Positions 56,159 to 64,000 of a DNA stretch of 64,000 bases are shown one piece after another. Under the pieces are notes generated by a model that saw only the letters and a program-made list of their open reading frames with translations, was not told the origin of the DNA and ran no database searches. Both the position numbers and the translations under genes were made by a program. Numbering within the stretch: the stretch's first letter is position 1; the number at the start of each line of letters is the position of its first letter. The DNA is from CAZRUA01 sp964603125 (GTDB lineage Bacteria > Bacteroidota > Bacteroidia > B-17B0 > Aurantibacillaceae), in the NCBI GenBank assembly GCA_964603125.1, contig CAZRUA010000005.1, positions 1 through 64,000 on the forward strand, written 5' to 3'.

Positions 56159-57214
56159 TTACCCCTCTACTTTTTTCTTTTTAAAATCGCCAATACCTGT
56201 GCTTAAGCTAATAGTGTTAGCGCTGGCGTTAATGGCGTATTTATTAAAAGCATAGCTAAAGTTAAATTTAGATACTTTTATTCCAAAACCAAAAGAAAAC
56301 CCTATAGCACCGCGTTTATCGGGTAATTGCATTTCTTTACGGTGGCGATAGTTAAAACCTAAACGTAAATTGAAATTTTTTGTGATTACAAATTCGTTAG
56401 CAAAAATTAAATGTCGGCCTAGTTTATCAAAAAATACTTTTCCTTTATTTACTTTTATTGGTTCTTGAGTAAAAGGATCAACTGTTGCCGGAGGATTCGC
56501 AGGATCTGTATAAGTTAAATCCCATTTATTTAATTTTTCATAAATCATTATTAATCTAAACGGAGCTTTTTTTACTTTTTTCGAAATTCCAATTTGCCAA
56601 TCAAAGGGTAATTTTTCGTGTGTATTCCCCGAGAAGGTTTTTAATTGATAACCAATATTTTTAAGCACAGTTGAAATAACTAACTGATTTTTGTTTTTAT
56701 AAGTAAAGCCCCAATCGCTCGCCACCCCAAACGATTTGAAATTAGCATAGTTGGCGAAAATTGTTTTTACTGTAACTCCATAACTAAAATTAGAGTCTAA
56801 TTTATTGGAATACATTACTTGTAAATTTCTATCAGCAGCCGAAAAAGTCCCTATTTCAACACCATACTCATCTCTTTCGCTAAACTTACCATAATTTAAA
56901 GTATATAACGAAGCGCCAAATGTTCCTATTTTATTAATGTTATAGGCATAAGTTAAAAACATAGAATTATATGTACTTAACCAACGGTTATAACTTAATC
57001 CTATTTTATTGTGTTGTGATGCATCTAATAAAGCTGGATTTTGGTAAGCTAGCATTACATCATCATCCTTGATACAAATGGTGTTTCCTCCTAGAGCTAT
57101 GCTGCGAGCCGAAACAGGATTTTGCAGTGCTGCAAATACCGAACTACCACCAATTTGAGCGTTTAGTTTGGTAAAAAATACAGAAAGCACTAATATATAA
57201 AATCCTTTTTTCAT
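56159..57214 (-). CDS. porQ: T9SS outer-membrane component PorQ
   Basis: 351 residues with a signal peptide. The N-terminal 'GGSSVFAALQNPVSARSIALGGN' region and 'QNPALLDASQHNKIGLSYN' are typical of the PorQ/PorV (PFL_like FadL-type barrel) group, and the rest is beta-barrel-like, ending 'STGIGDFKKKKVEG'. PorQ is required for function of the T9SS in Porphyromonas. It is near the MbnP pair but separated from it by a small hairpin (56144-56157) and the palindrome. Confidence 0.85.
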   Translation of the reverse strand: MKKGFYILVLSVFFTKLNAQIGGSSVFAALQNPVSARSIALGGNTICIKDDDVMLAYQNPALLDASQHNKIGLSYNRWLSTYNSMFLTYAYNINKIGTFGASLYTLNYGKFSERDEYGVEIGTFSAADRNLQVMYSNKLDSNFSYGVTVKTIFANYANFKSFGVASDWGFTYKNKNQLVISTVLKNIGYQLKTFSGNTHEKLPFDWQIGISKKVKKAPFRLIMIYEKLNKWDLTYTDPANPPATVDPFTQEPIKVNKGKVFFDKLGRHLIFANEFVITKNFNLRLGFNYRHRKEMQLPDKRGAIGFSFGFGIKVSKFNFSYAFNKYAINASANTISLSTGIGDFKKKKVEG

Positions 57215-57252
57215 TTCAAGTAGACGTAAGTTTTAACGCCAGTTATCGTTTT

Positions 57253-58221
57253 TTATTGTTGATTAAAAACAACTTTCTTTACCCAAGTTTTTCCCCATTC
57301 TTCTTTTTGTTCATCTGTCCAAAGTTTTGGGAAGAACATACGTTTTTGAAAGCGTGGAGGTAAATACTTTTGCCAATTGGTGCCACCTGTAGCAGCAATA
57401 TCTTCAGGATTACGTTGTAAATAACGCACCGCTGATTTATAATGTGAAAGCGGCCAATTTACATTCACCATTAAATCCAATAATTGTAAAGCCTCTATAA
57501 GTTTAACATCCTTTTGTTCTTCTTCGCTTAGGCGTTTGTAAATGGTCCAAATGTTTTTAGATTTCCAATCTTTAGAAAGTTTAATAATTTGAGAACTGTA
57601 CTTTTCTTCGAATTGTATTAACGTTAACGTTTTTTTACCGGTTGCTAATTCCGTTGCGCCCTCTTTCCAGTAAATGTGTTCATACATTTTTTCTAATTCT
57701 TCATCGCTCGGATTTTCTGTAAATTTATCGCGGTAATCCTTGTGCATTAAGTTTACAAAAGGAGTTGTGTAAACTTCTATCATTCGGTATTGAGCACTTT
57801 GAAAACCACTTGCAGGTAATAAACTCATACGATATTTTAAAAACTGCTTTTGATCCATCCCATCCACCATTATTTCAAAACTCTCAACTAAAGCAGCAAA
57901 ATAGCGGTTTATACGATTTATTCTGTCGGTTAAAAGTTTAGCATCAACACTAACAGCGTTACCTAATTGCTTAAACTCATGAATACATAATTTAAAATAC
58001 AACTCAGTAATTTGATGGTACATGATGAATATTTCTTCATCAGGAATATTGGTTTTAGGGTTTTGTAAGGTAAGTAAGGTATCCAGGTGAATATAATCCC
58101 AATACGTTAAAAAATCTGAGTAAAGTAAACCTTCAAGGTAGGAGTTTAAATCCTGACCCATTGATTTATATTTTTCATCAAGTTGTTTTATTTTCTCAAT
58201 AATTTCCGGCTTCAATTCCAT
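57253..58221 (-). CDS. kynA: Tryptophan 2,3-dioxygenase
   Basis: 322 residues. This haem enzyme opens the indole ring of tryptophan to N-formylkynurenine. Family segments: 'YWDYIHLDTLLTLQ', 'EIFIMYHQITELYFKLCIHE' (distal His region), 'SLLPASGFQSAQYRMIE' (substrate-binding Arg region) and 'GGTNWQKYLP'. The ATG at 58221 ('MELKPEII') is used; the frame extends to a TTG at 58254 but without support. The gene lies 38 bases upstream of porQ on the same strand. No other kynurenine-pathway gene is in the window. Confidence 0.93.
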   Translation of the reverse strand: MELKPEIIEKIKQLDEKYKSMGQDLNSYLEGLLYSDFLTYWDYIHLDTLLTLQNPKTNIPDEEIFIMYHQITELYFKLCIHEFKQLGNAVSVDAKLLTDRINRINRYFAALVESFEIMVDGMDQKQFLKYRMSLLPASGFQSAQYRMIEVYTTPFVNLMHKDYRDKFTENPSDEELEKMYEHIYWKEGATELATGKKTLTLIQFEEKYSSQIIKLSKDWKSKNIWTIYKRLSEEEQKDVKLIEALQLLDLMVNVNWPLSHYKSAVRYLQRNPEDIAATGGTNWQKYLPPRFQKRMFFPKLWTDEQKEEWGKTWVKKVVFNQQ

Positions 58222-58311
58222 TGTTTTTGCTTTAAAATCTATGCCAAGATACAATTTATAACATAATTGTAAAGCGTGTTTTCAAAATAATATTTTAGTA
58301 ATTTTACCCAA

Positions 58312-60177
58312 ATGCTCAAAAAGCTCAACCCTTTTCAATACTACCCAGCCGCACTTTTAGTGTATTGGGTTTGTATTTTTTCATTTATCCGATTGGTTTT
58401 TGTAATTGTTAATTTTTCGATGTTTGAAGATAACATTACCGATGGTCTAAAGGCTTTTTATTATGGCTTGTCAATGGATTTTTCTATGGCTGGCTATTTA
58501 TGTGTTTTACCAGTTCTTTTGTGGTTTGTTTATCGCTTTAAACCCTTGCCAATTCTATCAAAGGCAATAAAAACAGTGATAGTTATTTTAACTATTTTAG
58601 TTTTAATAATTGGGCTGAGCAATTGTTTCTTGTATAAAGAATGGCAAACCATTATTGGTAAAAGAGCCGTTCAATATTTATCACATCCTTTGCAAGCATT
58701 AGCATCCGCATCTATATGGCAATTACTATTAGGTGCTTTAGGAATTATTATTTTTACAACCCTATGTATTAAAAGATATTACAAATGGATAGAAAATGTT
58801 TGTTTTGAACCGCGATTTTCAATAGTAAGAAGTTTAGTTTTAATTCCAATAACATTTGTAGTTATTTTCTTTTTTATTCGCGGAGGATTTTCAACCAGCC
58901 CAATCAATGAAAGCTCAGCGTACTATTCAAACGTTCAAATAAGTAATCATGCAGCAGTAAATCCGCAATGGTATTTTATACATAGTTTAATTGAAGGAAG
59001 CACAAGTAAAAACACCTATCAATTTTGCGATGAACAAAAAGCAAATACTATCTGTGCCAAGTTATTTCCAAAGTCGGATAGTATTAGTTATATTCTAAAG
59101 ACTGAACGACCTAATATTGTTTTTATTCTCTTGGAAAGCTGGACAGCAGATGTTATTGATAGCCTCACAGAAGGCGGTGCATTTGGAGTAACACCTAATA
59201 TGAATCAATTAAAAAGGGAAGGAATACTTTTTGTAAATGCCTATGCAAGTGGTTATAGAACGGATCAGGGATTAGTGAGTTTGTTAAGTGGCTTTCCTGC
59301 ACAGCCTAATCAAAGTATTATTTCAACTCCCGAAAAAGCAAGCCAATTACCAAGTATTATTAAAGACTTAAAAAATGAGAAGTATACCAGCTCATTTTTT
59401 TATGGAGGTGATATTTCTTTTGCCAACATGAAAACATATTTGGTAAACTCAGGATGCGAATACACAACAACAATAAGCGATTTTGCAAGGGAACAGCTAA
59501 GTGAAAAATGGGGGGCTTATGATGAATATGTTCTTAATAAACAAGCGCATTATCTCGCCACTCAGAAGCAGCCTTTTGTATCGTGTTTATTAACCCTGAG
59601 TTCGCACTTACCTTTTGATGTGCCTAAACAATCTCAGTTTACAGGTAAAAGTATGTCGGATAAATTTAAAAATGCTGTGCATTACAGTGATTATAGTTTA
59701 GGCGAATATTTTAAGAAAATTAAAAATACCGATTGGTACAAAAATACTTTATTTGTGTTGTGTGCGGATCATGGACATAGTTTACCACAAGAGCGAAGTA
59801 TGGATACGCCTGAATCGCGCAGAATAACAATGCTTTTATTAGGTGGTGCTTTAAAGGATACATTAAAAGGAACCAAGTATTATAAGGTAGTTAATCAACA
59901 CGATTTAGCTAAAACAATGCTTGAACAATTAAAATTAAATACCTCTGACTATAGTTGGAGTAATAATATTTTTGCAAAAAATTATCCTAGTTTTGCCTAT
60001 TACAGTAACGAAAATGTTGTAGGATGGGTAAATCCCCGTTTAGCAACAGCATTTTCTTTTGGTCGCAATGATATAGAGTATAGGTCGAAAAATTTAGATA
60101 TGGAGGTGGCAAAGCAAGCCAGTGATACTGCTCGAGCCTATTTGCAAAAGCTCTATCAAACCTATTTAAATTATTAG
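58312..60177 (+). CDS. LTA-synthase-like membrane sulfatase-fold transferase
   Basis: 621 residues: about five membrane helices (first 215 residues) and a periplasmic alkaline-phosphatase/sulfatase-fold domain. Metal-site segments are 'PNIVFILLESWTADV', 'YRTDQGLVSLLSG' (Thr as likely nucleophile), 'VLCADHGHSLP'. The family transfers phosphoglycerol or phosphoethanolamine from lipids; the best known member, LtaS, polymerises glycerol phosphate in Gram-positive bacteria. In a Gram-negative host the acceptor is unknown. It is the first gene of an operon with an MBOAT protein (1-base gap). Confidence 0.88.
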   Translation: MLKKLNPFQYYPAALLVYWVCIFSFIRLVFVIVNFSMFEDNITDGLKAFYYGLSMDFSMAGYLCVLPVLLWFVYRFKPLPILSKAIKTVIVILTILVLIIGLSNCFLYKEWQTIIGKRAVQYLSHPLQALASASIWQLLLGALGIIIFTTLCIKRYYKWIENVCFEPRFSIVRSLVLIPITFVVIFFFIRGGFSTSPINESSAYYSNVQISNHAAVNPQWYFIHSLIEGSTSKNTYQFCDEQKANTICAKLFPKSDSISYILKTERPNIVFILLESWTADVIDSLTEGGAFGVTPNMNQLKREGILFVNAYASGYRTDQGLVSLLSGFPAQPNQSIISTPEKASQLPSIIKDLKNEKYTSSFFYGGDISFANMKTYLVNSGCEYTTTISDFAREQLSEKWGAYDEYVLNKQAHYLATQKQPFVSCLLTLSSHLPFDVPKQSQFTGKSMSDKFKNAVHYSDYSLGEYFKKIKNTDWYKNTLFVLCADHGHSLPQERSMDTPESRRITMLLLGGALKDTLKGTKYYKVVNQHDLAKTMLEQLKLNTSDYSWSNNIFAKNYPSFAYYSNENVVGWVNPRLATAFSFGRNDIEYRSKNLDMEVAKQASDTARAYLQKLYQTYLNY

Positions 60178-60178
60178 G

Positions 60179-61597
60179 GTGGAATTTACTCAAGTCATAT
60201 TTATAGTTTTTGCAATATTAATTGTGGCTTTTAATTTTTATTTGCCACTAGCATACCGTAAATACTTGTTACTAGGAGCAAGTGTAATTTTTATTTCTTG
60301 GTTTTCAATTCCTTCTTTCATAAGTGTTTTTGTAATAAGTACTATAACTTTTTTTTGTTCAAAATTAGCACATGGCAACAGGGCTTTATATGTGTTTGGT
60401 TTAGGGTTAAATATCGTTTCAGTCTTTCTCTTTAATTATTTTACATTAATAAAATCACAGATTGGTTTGCAATTGAGTAGTGTAAATTTTTCAGTAGCAC
60501 CATTTATTTTAGCTGTTGGTGTATCGTTTTATTGTATACAACACATAATGTATTTGGTTGATATAAAACGAGGGCTAATTACAGCAGAGAATAATTACAT
60601 TGATTTTATTACAGCAAGTGTTTATTTTCCTAAAATTATTAGCGGACCTATTATTAAAACAAACAGCCTTATTTCAGAATTAAAAGCAGCTAATCCTACA
60701 GAAGAGAATATAACATTAGGTTTTAATCGCTTTATTTGGGGTTTATTTAAAAAGCTTGTAATAGCTGATAGACTAGCACCATCAGTGCACTCAATATTTG
60801 ATTATGATGATAAGCTAGTTGCCTTAACTACTATTTTAGGAGTAATTTTTTTCACTATTCAGTTGTACGCGGATTTTTCGGGTTATTGTGATATGGCAAT
60901 AGGTGTTTCAAAAATGTTAGGAATTACTTTACCTGAAAATTTTAATCAACCATTTAAATCAACTTCAATAAGTGAGTTTTGGAGAAACTGGCACATAACA
61001 TTAATAGGTTTCTTTACTCAATATGTTTTTACTCCAGTTAATTATTATTTCCGAAAAAGTTCTACACTCGGTTTAATAATAGCCATTGCTACAACTTTTA
61101 TTTTGTCGGGATTGTGGCATGGAATAGGCTTGGGATTTGGATTGTGGGCCTTGTGCCATTTAGTTTATTTAAGTGCAGAGTATTTTTTAGCTTCGAAAAA
61201 GCAACCCGCTAAAGTGGAAGTAAAGAGCTGGGTAAAAAAATTCACTTTACAGTTAATTGTTTTTATTTTAGTTTGTTTCACTAATGTCTTTTTTAGATCA
61301 TCGAGCATAGATTCTATTCATAATATGATGACTAATATTTTTAGCACAAACTTTTTCCCCACTAATATTTATTCGGATTTAGTTGCACCTCTGGCTCAAG
61401 GAGCTCAGTTAATGGAGCAATTTAATCTACTTGTAACATTTATGTTGGTTGTTTTATTTTTAGGCTTCGAGACAAGAGTGTTTCAGAAATTTATGGTTGG
61501 TTCATTAAATACAAAATTTATAATAGGAATAGTCTTATTAATCGCGTTTTTTGGAATATTTAATAACGGAGAACGATTTATATACATGCAATTTTAA
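60179..61597 (+). CDS. MBOAT-family O-acyltransferase (DltB/AlgI-like)
   Basis: 472 residues, about eleven membrane helices. Family marks are 'YFPKIISGPIIK', 'YADFSGYCDMAIG', 'FNQPFKSTSISEFWRNWHITL' and 'ILSGLWHGIGLGFGLWAL', with the catalytic His in SGLWHG. Members move acyl groups across the membrane onto polysaccharides or teichoic acids. GTG is used as start, one base after the preceding stop, and the stop overlaps the next ATG (TAATG). The LtaS-like gene before and DltD-like gene after suggest acylation of an exported polymer. Confidence 0.92.
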   Translation: MEFTQVIFIVFAILIVAFNFYLPLAYRKYLLLGASVIFISWFSIPSFISVFVISTITFFCSKLAHGNRALYVFGLGLNIVSVFLFNYFTLIKSQIGLQLSSVNFSVAPFILAVGVSFYCIQHIMYLVDIKRGLITAENNYIDFITASVYFPKIISGPIIKTNSLISELKAANPTEENITLGFNRFIWGLFKKLVIADRLAPSVHSIFDYDDKLVALTTILGVIFFTIQLYADFSGYCDMAIGVSKMLGITLPENFNQPFKSTSISEFWRNWHITLIGFFTQYVFTPVNYYFRKSSTLGLIIAIATTFILSGLWHGIGLGFGLWALCHLVYLSAEYFLASKKQPAKVEVKSWVKKFTLQLIVFILVCFTNVFFRSSSIDSIHNMMTNIFSTNFFPTNIYSDLVAPLAQGAQLMEQFNLLVTFMLVVLFLGFETRVFQKFMVGSLNTKFIIGIVLLIAFFGIFNNGERFIYMQF

Positions 61598-62544
61598 TGA
61601 AAGGATTGAGTAAAATAGTATTCCTCAGTATTATTATAACGGCTTTATTAGGCGCGGGTTCTCAGTTTTTGATTTTAGGTTTAAAAAATAATTTAAATTT
61701 AAAAGCAAGTTATGTTCAGCTACATAAAATAGATGCAGATATTTTAATTCATGGTCCTTGTGAAGCGTTATGGATGATTAATCCTGATATGTTGGATAAA
61801 CAAACAAAATTGAAATCATATAACTTAGCACTAAGCCATAGCGATTTTGCAGATAATTACTTACATCTTTATTTATACTTAAAACATAATTCAGTACCTA
61901 AGTACATGTTTTTATACGTTACTCCCGAGTCGATGGACACTAAGTTCAATACATTCAACTCTCATAGGTTTGTAGCTGATTTAAATGACGCTGAGGTAAA
62001 ACGTGTTGTTTGTGAAATGGATTCTAATTATGCTTATTACGCTAGTAAACCAATTTTGGGCACTTTATATTATAATCATAAAATTTTATTTCCTGCATTA
62101 CAAGGCTTTAAACATAAACTCTCTTCAAAAGCTAATCCTTATTTTGAAAATGGGTTTGAACCCCCAGCAAAAATTTTATTCGATAATCATCAAAACGACA
62201 TGAAAAAACAATATCCTAATGGTTATAGTTTTAAATGGAATAATACTCGCGAAAAATATCTAAGAGAAATAATAAAACTATGTAAGAGTAAAGGTGTAAA
62301 GTTATATCTATACGAATCGCCTGTTTTACAGGAATCATTGGCTTTCCAGCCGAATAGAAATGAAATGATAAAACACATTAAAGAATTAGCAAATGACTAC
62401 GATGTTACCTATTTGGTTTTTGATACTATGGAAATATCTGAGCAAAAACAATATTTTATTTCTACGCTTAATATGAATTTAGAAGGTGCAAATATTTTTA
62501 GCGATTCTTTAGGAAAATATATAAGGGAGCGCATTGTAAACTAA
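61597..62544 (+). CDS. DltD/SGNH-like partner of the MBOAT protein, altered active site
   Basis: 315 residues with one N-terminal membrane helix and a soluble part. 'ADILIHGPCEALWMINPDML' takes the place of the SGNH/DltD block 'GSSE' with Cys (or Pro) instead of the nucleophile Ser, and near the C-terminus 'STLNMNLEGANIFSDSL' takes the place of 'D..HLN..GA..F', with the Asp and His missing. It has the position and general shape of DltD-like partners of MBOAT enzymes. It may be a non-catalytic partner or use a Cys; this rests on my reading of the motif without alignment. Confidence 0.7.
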   Translation: MKGLSKIVFLSIIITALLGAGSQFLILGLKNNLNLKASYVQLHKIDADILIHGPCEALWMINPDMLDKQTKLKSYNLALSHSDFADNYLHLYLYLKHNSVPKYMFLYVTPESMDTKFNTFNSHRFVADLNDAEVKRVVCEMDSNYAYYASKPILGTLYYNHKILFPALQGFKHKLSSKANPYFENGFEPPAKILFDNHQNDMKKQYPNGYSFKWNNTREKYLREIIKLCKSKGVKLYLYESPVLQESLAFQPNRNEMIKHIKELANDYDVTYLVFDTMEISEQKQYFISTLNMNLEGANIFSDSLGKYIRERIVN

Positions 62545-62588
62545 GTTTTTTTTAGATATTTGAGCCAAAAAGAAATTTTATTCCATCA

Positions 62589-63263
62589 ATGAGATCAGTA
62601 ATAGTAATCTTTTTAGTAATGATTGTAAGCCAAAAAGTATTGGCTCAAGATTCTACATTGTTAAAAGGTGATTCGATGCAATACACGAAAGACTTTGTTT
62701 GGCGAGAAGGCATTTATTTAAGTTATAAGGATTTTAGAAATAACAATCCAATACCAAAACTATATATAGATGAGGAAGGGAAGCGAGAAGAGATTGATTT
62801 TATAGGTAAGATAATTGAAAAGCAGGCTTATATTCATTATACCATGGAAGGAGTTTCTTTTAAAGTAAGCACAGATAGTTTATGGGGATTTTCAGAGAAC
62901 AATGGTGTTTTTATCAATCATGAGAAAAGATATTTTCGTTTACCTAATTTAGGCAACATAAGTCAATTTATTGCAATGGTTGATGTTTATCGGGTGAGTA
63001 ACGGATATAGTCAGTTTGGTTATGATTACGGAATGACAGCAACCAATATGCCTGTAAAGGGGAAAGAGTTAAGGCAGTTTATTTTGGATTTTTATACTGG
63101 AGATGTTTTATCGTTTAGCTACAAACAATTAGAAGAGCTCCTTAAACGAGATGAGGTTATTTATAAGGAGTACATGAAAATCAAAAGAAGCAAGCGCCGT
63201 AAAATGATAGGTTCTTTTGTACGGAAGTATAATACTGCACACCCCATTTATTTTTTGAGATAA
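62589..63263 (+). CDS. Secreted protein of unknown function
   Basis: 224 residues with a signal peptide ('VIVIFLVMIVSQKVLAQ'). The mature part has 'FVWREGIYLSYKDFRNNNPIP', 'GEVLSFSYKQLEELLKRD'-like helical segments (here 'TGDVLSFSYKQLEELLKRD') and a basic end ('KRSKRRKMIGSF'). 'EGIYLSYKDFRNN.P' is a pattern of secreted Bacteroidota proteins of unknown role. It follows the DltD-like gene by 44 bases and may belong to that operon; it is convergent with cdaA with 3 bases between the stops. Confidence 0.75.
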   Translation: MRSVIVIFLVMIVSQKVLAQDSTLLKGDSMQYTKDFVWREGIYLSYKDFRNNNPIPKLYIDEEGKREEIDFIGKIIEKQAYIHYTMEGVSFKVSTDSLWGFSENNGVFINHEKRYFRLPNLGNISQFIAMVDVYRVSNGYSQFGYDYGMTATNMPVKGKELRQFILDFYTGDVLSFSYKQLEELLKRDEVIYKEYMKIKRSKRRKMIGSFVRKYNTAHPIYFLR

Positions 63264-63266
63264 GCT

Positions 63267-64000
63267 CTATCCTCTAAACCATTTCTCTAATAAAGCCTTT
63301 AACTTATCTTCGGTTAAATTGGGTTTAATGTCTCCATTGCTCGCAAAAGAAACAGCTCCGGTTTGCTCAGAAACAACAAGCGCAATTGCATCTGTAGATT
63401 CGGTGATACCAACAGCTGCTCTATGACGCATACCATAGTGAGCTGGAAATTGCTCTTTTTCAGTTACAGGCAATACACAGCGTGCAGCAACAATTCTATT
63501 ACCCGAGATAATTACCGCGCCATCATGCATCGGACTATTTTTAAAGAAAATGTTTTCAAGCATTCTGTCTGTTACAACAGCATCAATTGGTTCGCCTGTG
63601 TTGATGTAAAACTTTAAATCACTGGTTCGAGTCAAAATAATTAAAGCACCCGTTTTAGTGGCACTCATTGAGAAGCAAGCAGTAACAATTAAATCAAATT
63701 CTATTTTTGAGTATTCATTCATTTCGTGTTTTGGTTTAAATGTGAAAACACGTTTTAAGATTTTACTGCGCGATAAAAATTCGTTGGTACCAATAAAAAG
63801 TAAAAAGCGTCTTAATTCCTGCTGAAACACAACAATAATTGCAATAACACCTACATCAATAAACTTACCCAAAATAGAGCCAAATAGTTTCATGTCGAAT
63901 GCACGCACTACAATCCAAACAACATATATAAGTAAAATACCTGTAAATATGCTAACCGCAGGAGTACCTTTTACAATATTAAAAAGTTGAAATAGTAAAA
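63267..64000 (-). CDS. cdaA: Diadenylate cyclase CdaA, partial (5' end outside window)
   Basis: The frame is open to the edge of the window; the residues before the internal Met read as membrane helices ('VSIFTGILLIYVVWIVVRAF', then 'GVIAIIVVFQQELRR'), the N-terminus of CdaA, so the real start is beyond base 64000. The DisA_N domain has 'MHDGAVII' and 'HYGMRHRAAVGITE' (DGA and RHR motifs) and 'VVSEQTGAVS'. It makes c-di-AMP from two ATP at the membrane. The first residue of the RHR block is Met-preceded (GMRHR against the usual GTRHR). Confidence 0.93.
   Translation of the reverse strand, partial: LLFQLFNIVKGTPAVSIFTGILLIYVVWIVVRAFDMKLFGSILGKFIDVGVIAIIVVFQQELRRFLLFIGTNEFLSRSKILKRVFTFKPKHEMNEYSKIEFDLIVTACFSMSATKTGALIILTRTSDLKFYINTGEPIDAVVTDRMLENIFFKNSPMHDGAVIISGNRIVAARCVLPVTEKEQFPAHYGMRHRAAVGITESTDAIALVVSEQTGAVSFASNGDIKPNLTEDKLKALLEKWFRG

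Overview
The window is AT-rich bacterial DNA from a member of the Bacteroidota. Several signals agree on this: six proteins end in type IX secretion (T9SS) sorting domains, the T9SS components PorZ and PorQ are encoded, there are SprB, PKD and BspA/DUF285 surface repeats, hemC is fused to hemD, CdaA has the Bacteroidota form, and several promoters have the TAnnTTTG -7 box with a TTG/TTTG -33 box typical of this phylum. Genus and species cannot be fixed from the sequence.

Layout. 1-1851 is the 3' end of a T9SS-exported surface protein. 1852-3703 is decayed, stop-riddled DNA without an intact gene. 3.7-7.4 kb holds a membrane protein, a methyltransferase, a small protein and mnmG (gidA). It contains four close matches to the chromosomal parS site, so it is probably a centromere-like segment near the replication origin. 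7.6-10.9 kb encodes a secreted zinc metalloprotease. 11.0-19.1 kb is a nadA-led operon with a MORN-like repeat protein, a ten-PAS histidine kinase and a LytTR response regulator. After a 580-bp AT-rich gap comes rpiB, then an operon in which radA sits between two TPR-SpoIIE phosphatases. trmB, a SprB-repeat protein and a GT-C-like membrane protein follow on the + strand. 31.5-37.3 kb carries mlaF-mlaE, a small lipoprotein missed by length filters, an M42 peptidase, recO and porZ.

37.4-37.7 kb is a tRNA-Arg cluster in which one tRNA-like gene appears interrupted by another complete tRNA. 37.7-51.0 kb is a block of secreted proteins around a two-component system (histidine kinase, free-standing LuxR HTH, NarL-type regulator). 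Three promoters in this block share a near-identical 21-bp box placed exactly the same distance from the -7 position, which points to a local regulon not explained by ordinary annotation. A fragment of a second histidine kinase lies head-on to the intact one.

51.1-58.2 kb has hemCD, an outer-membrane-like protein, an MbnH-like dihaem enzyme with its MbnP partner (with a 12-bp palindrome directly before mbnP), porQ and tryptophan 2,3-dioxygenase. 58.3-63.3 kb is a four-gene operon of an LTA-synthase-like enzyme, an MBOAT acyltransferase, a DltD-like protein with an altered active site, and a secreted protein. It looks like a machine that makes and acylates a polymer at the cell surface. The window ends inside cdaA, the diadenylate cyclase gene.
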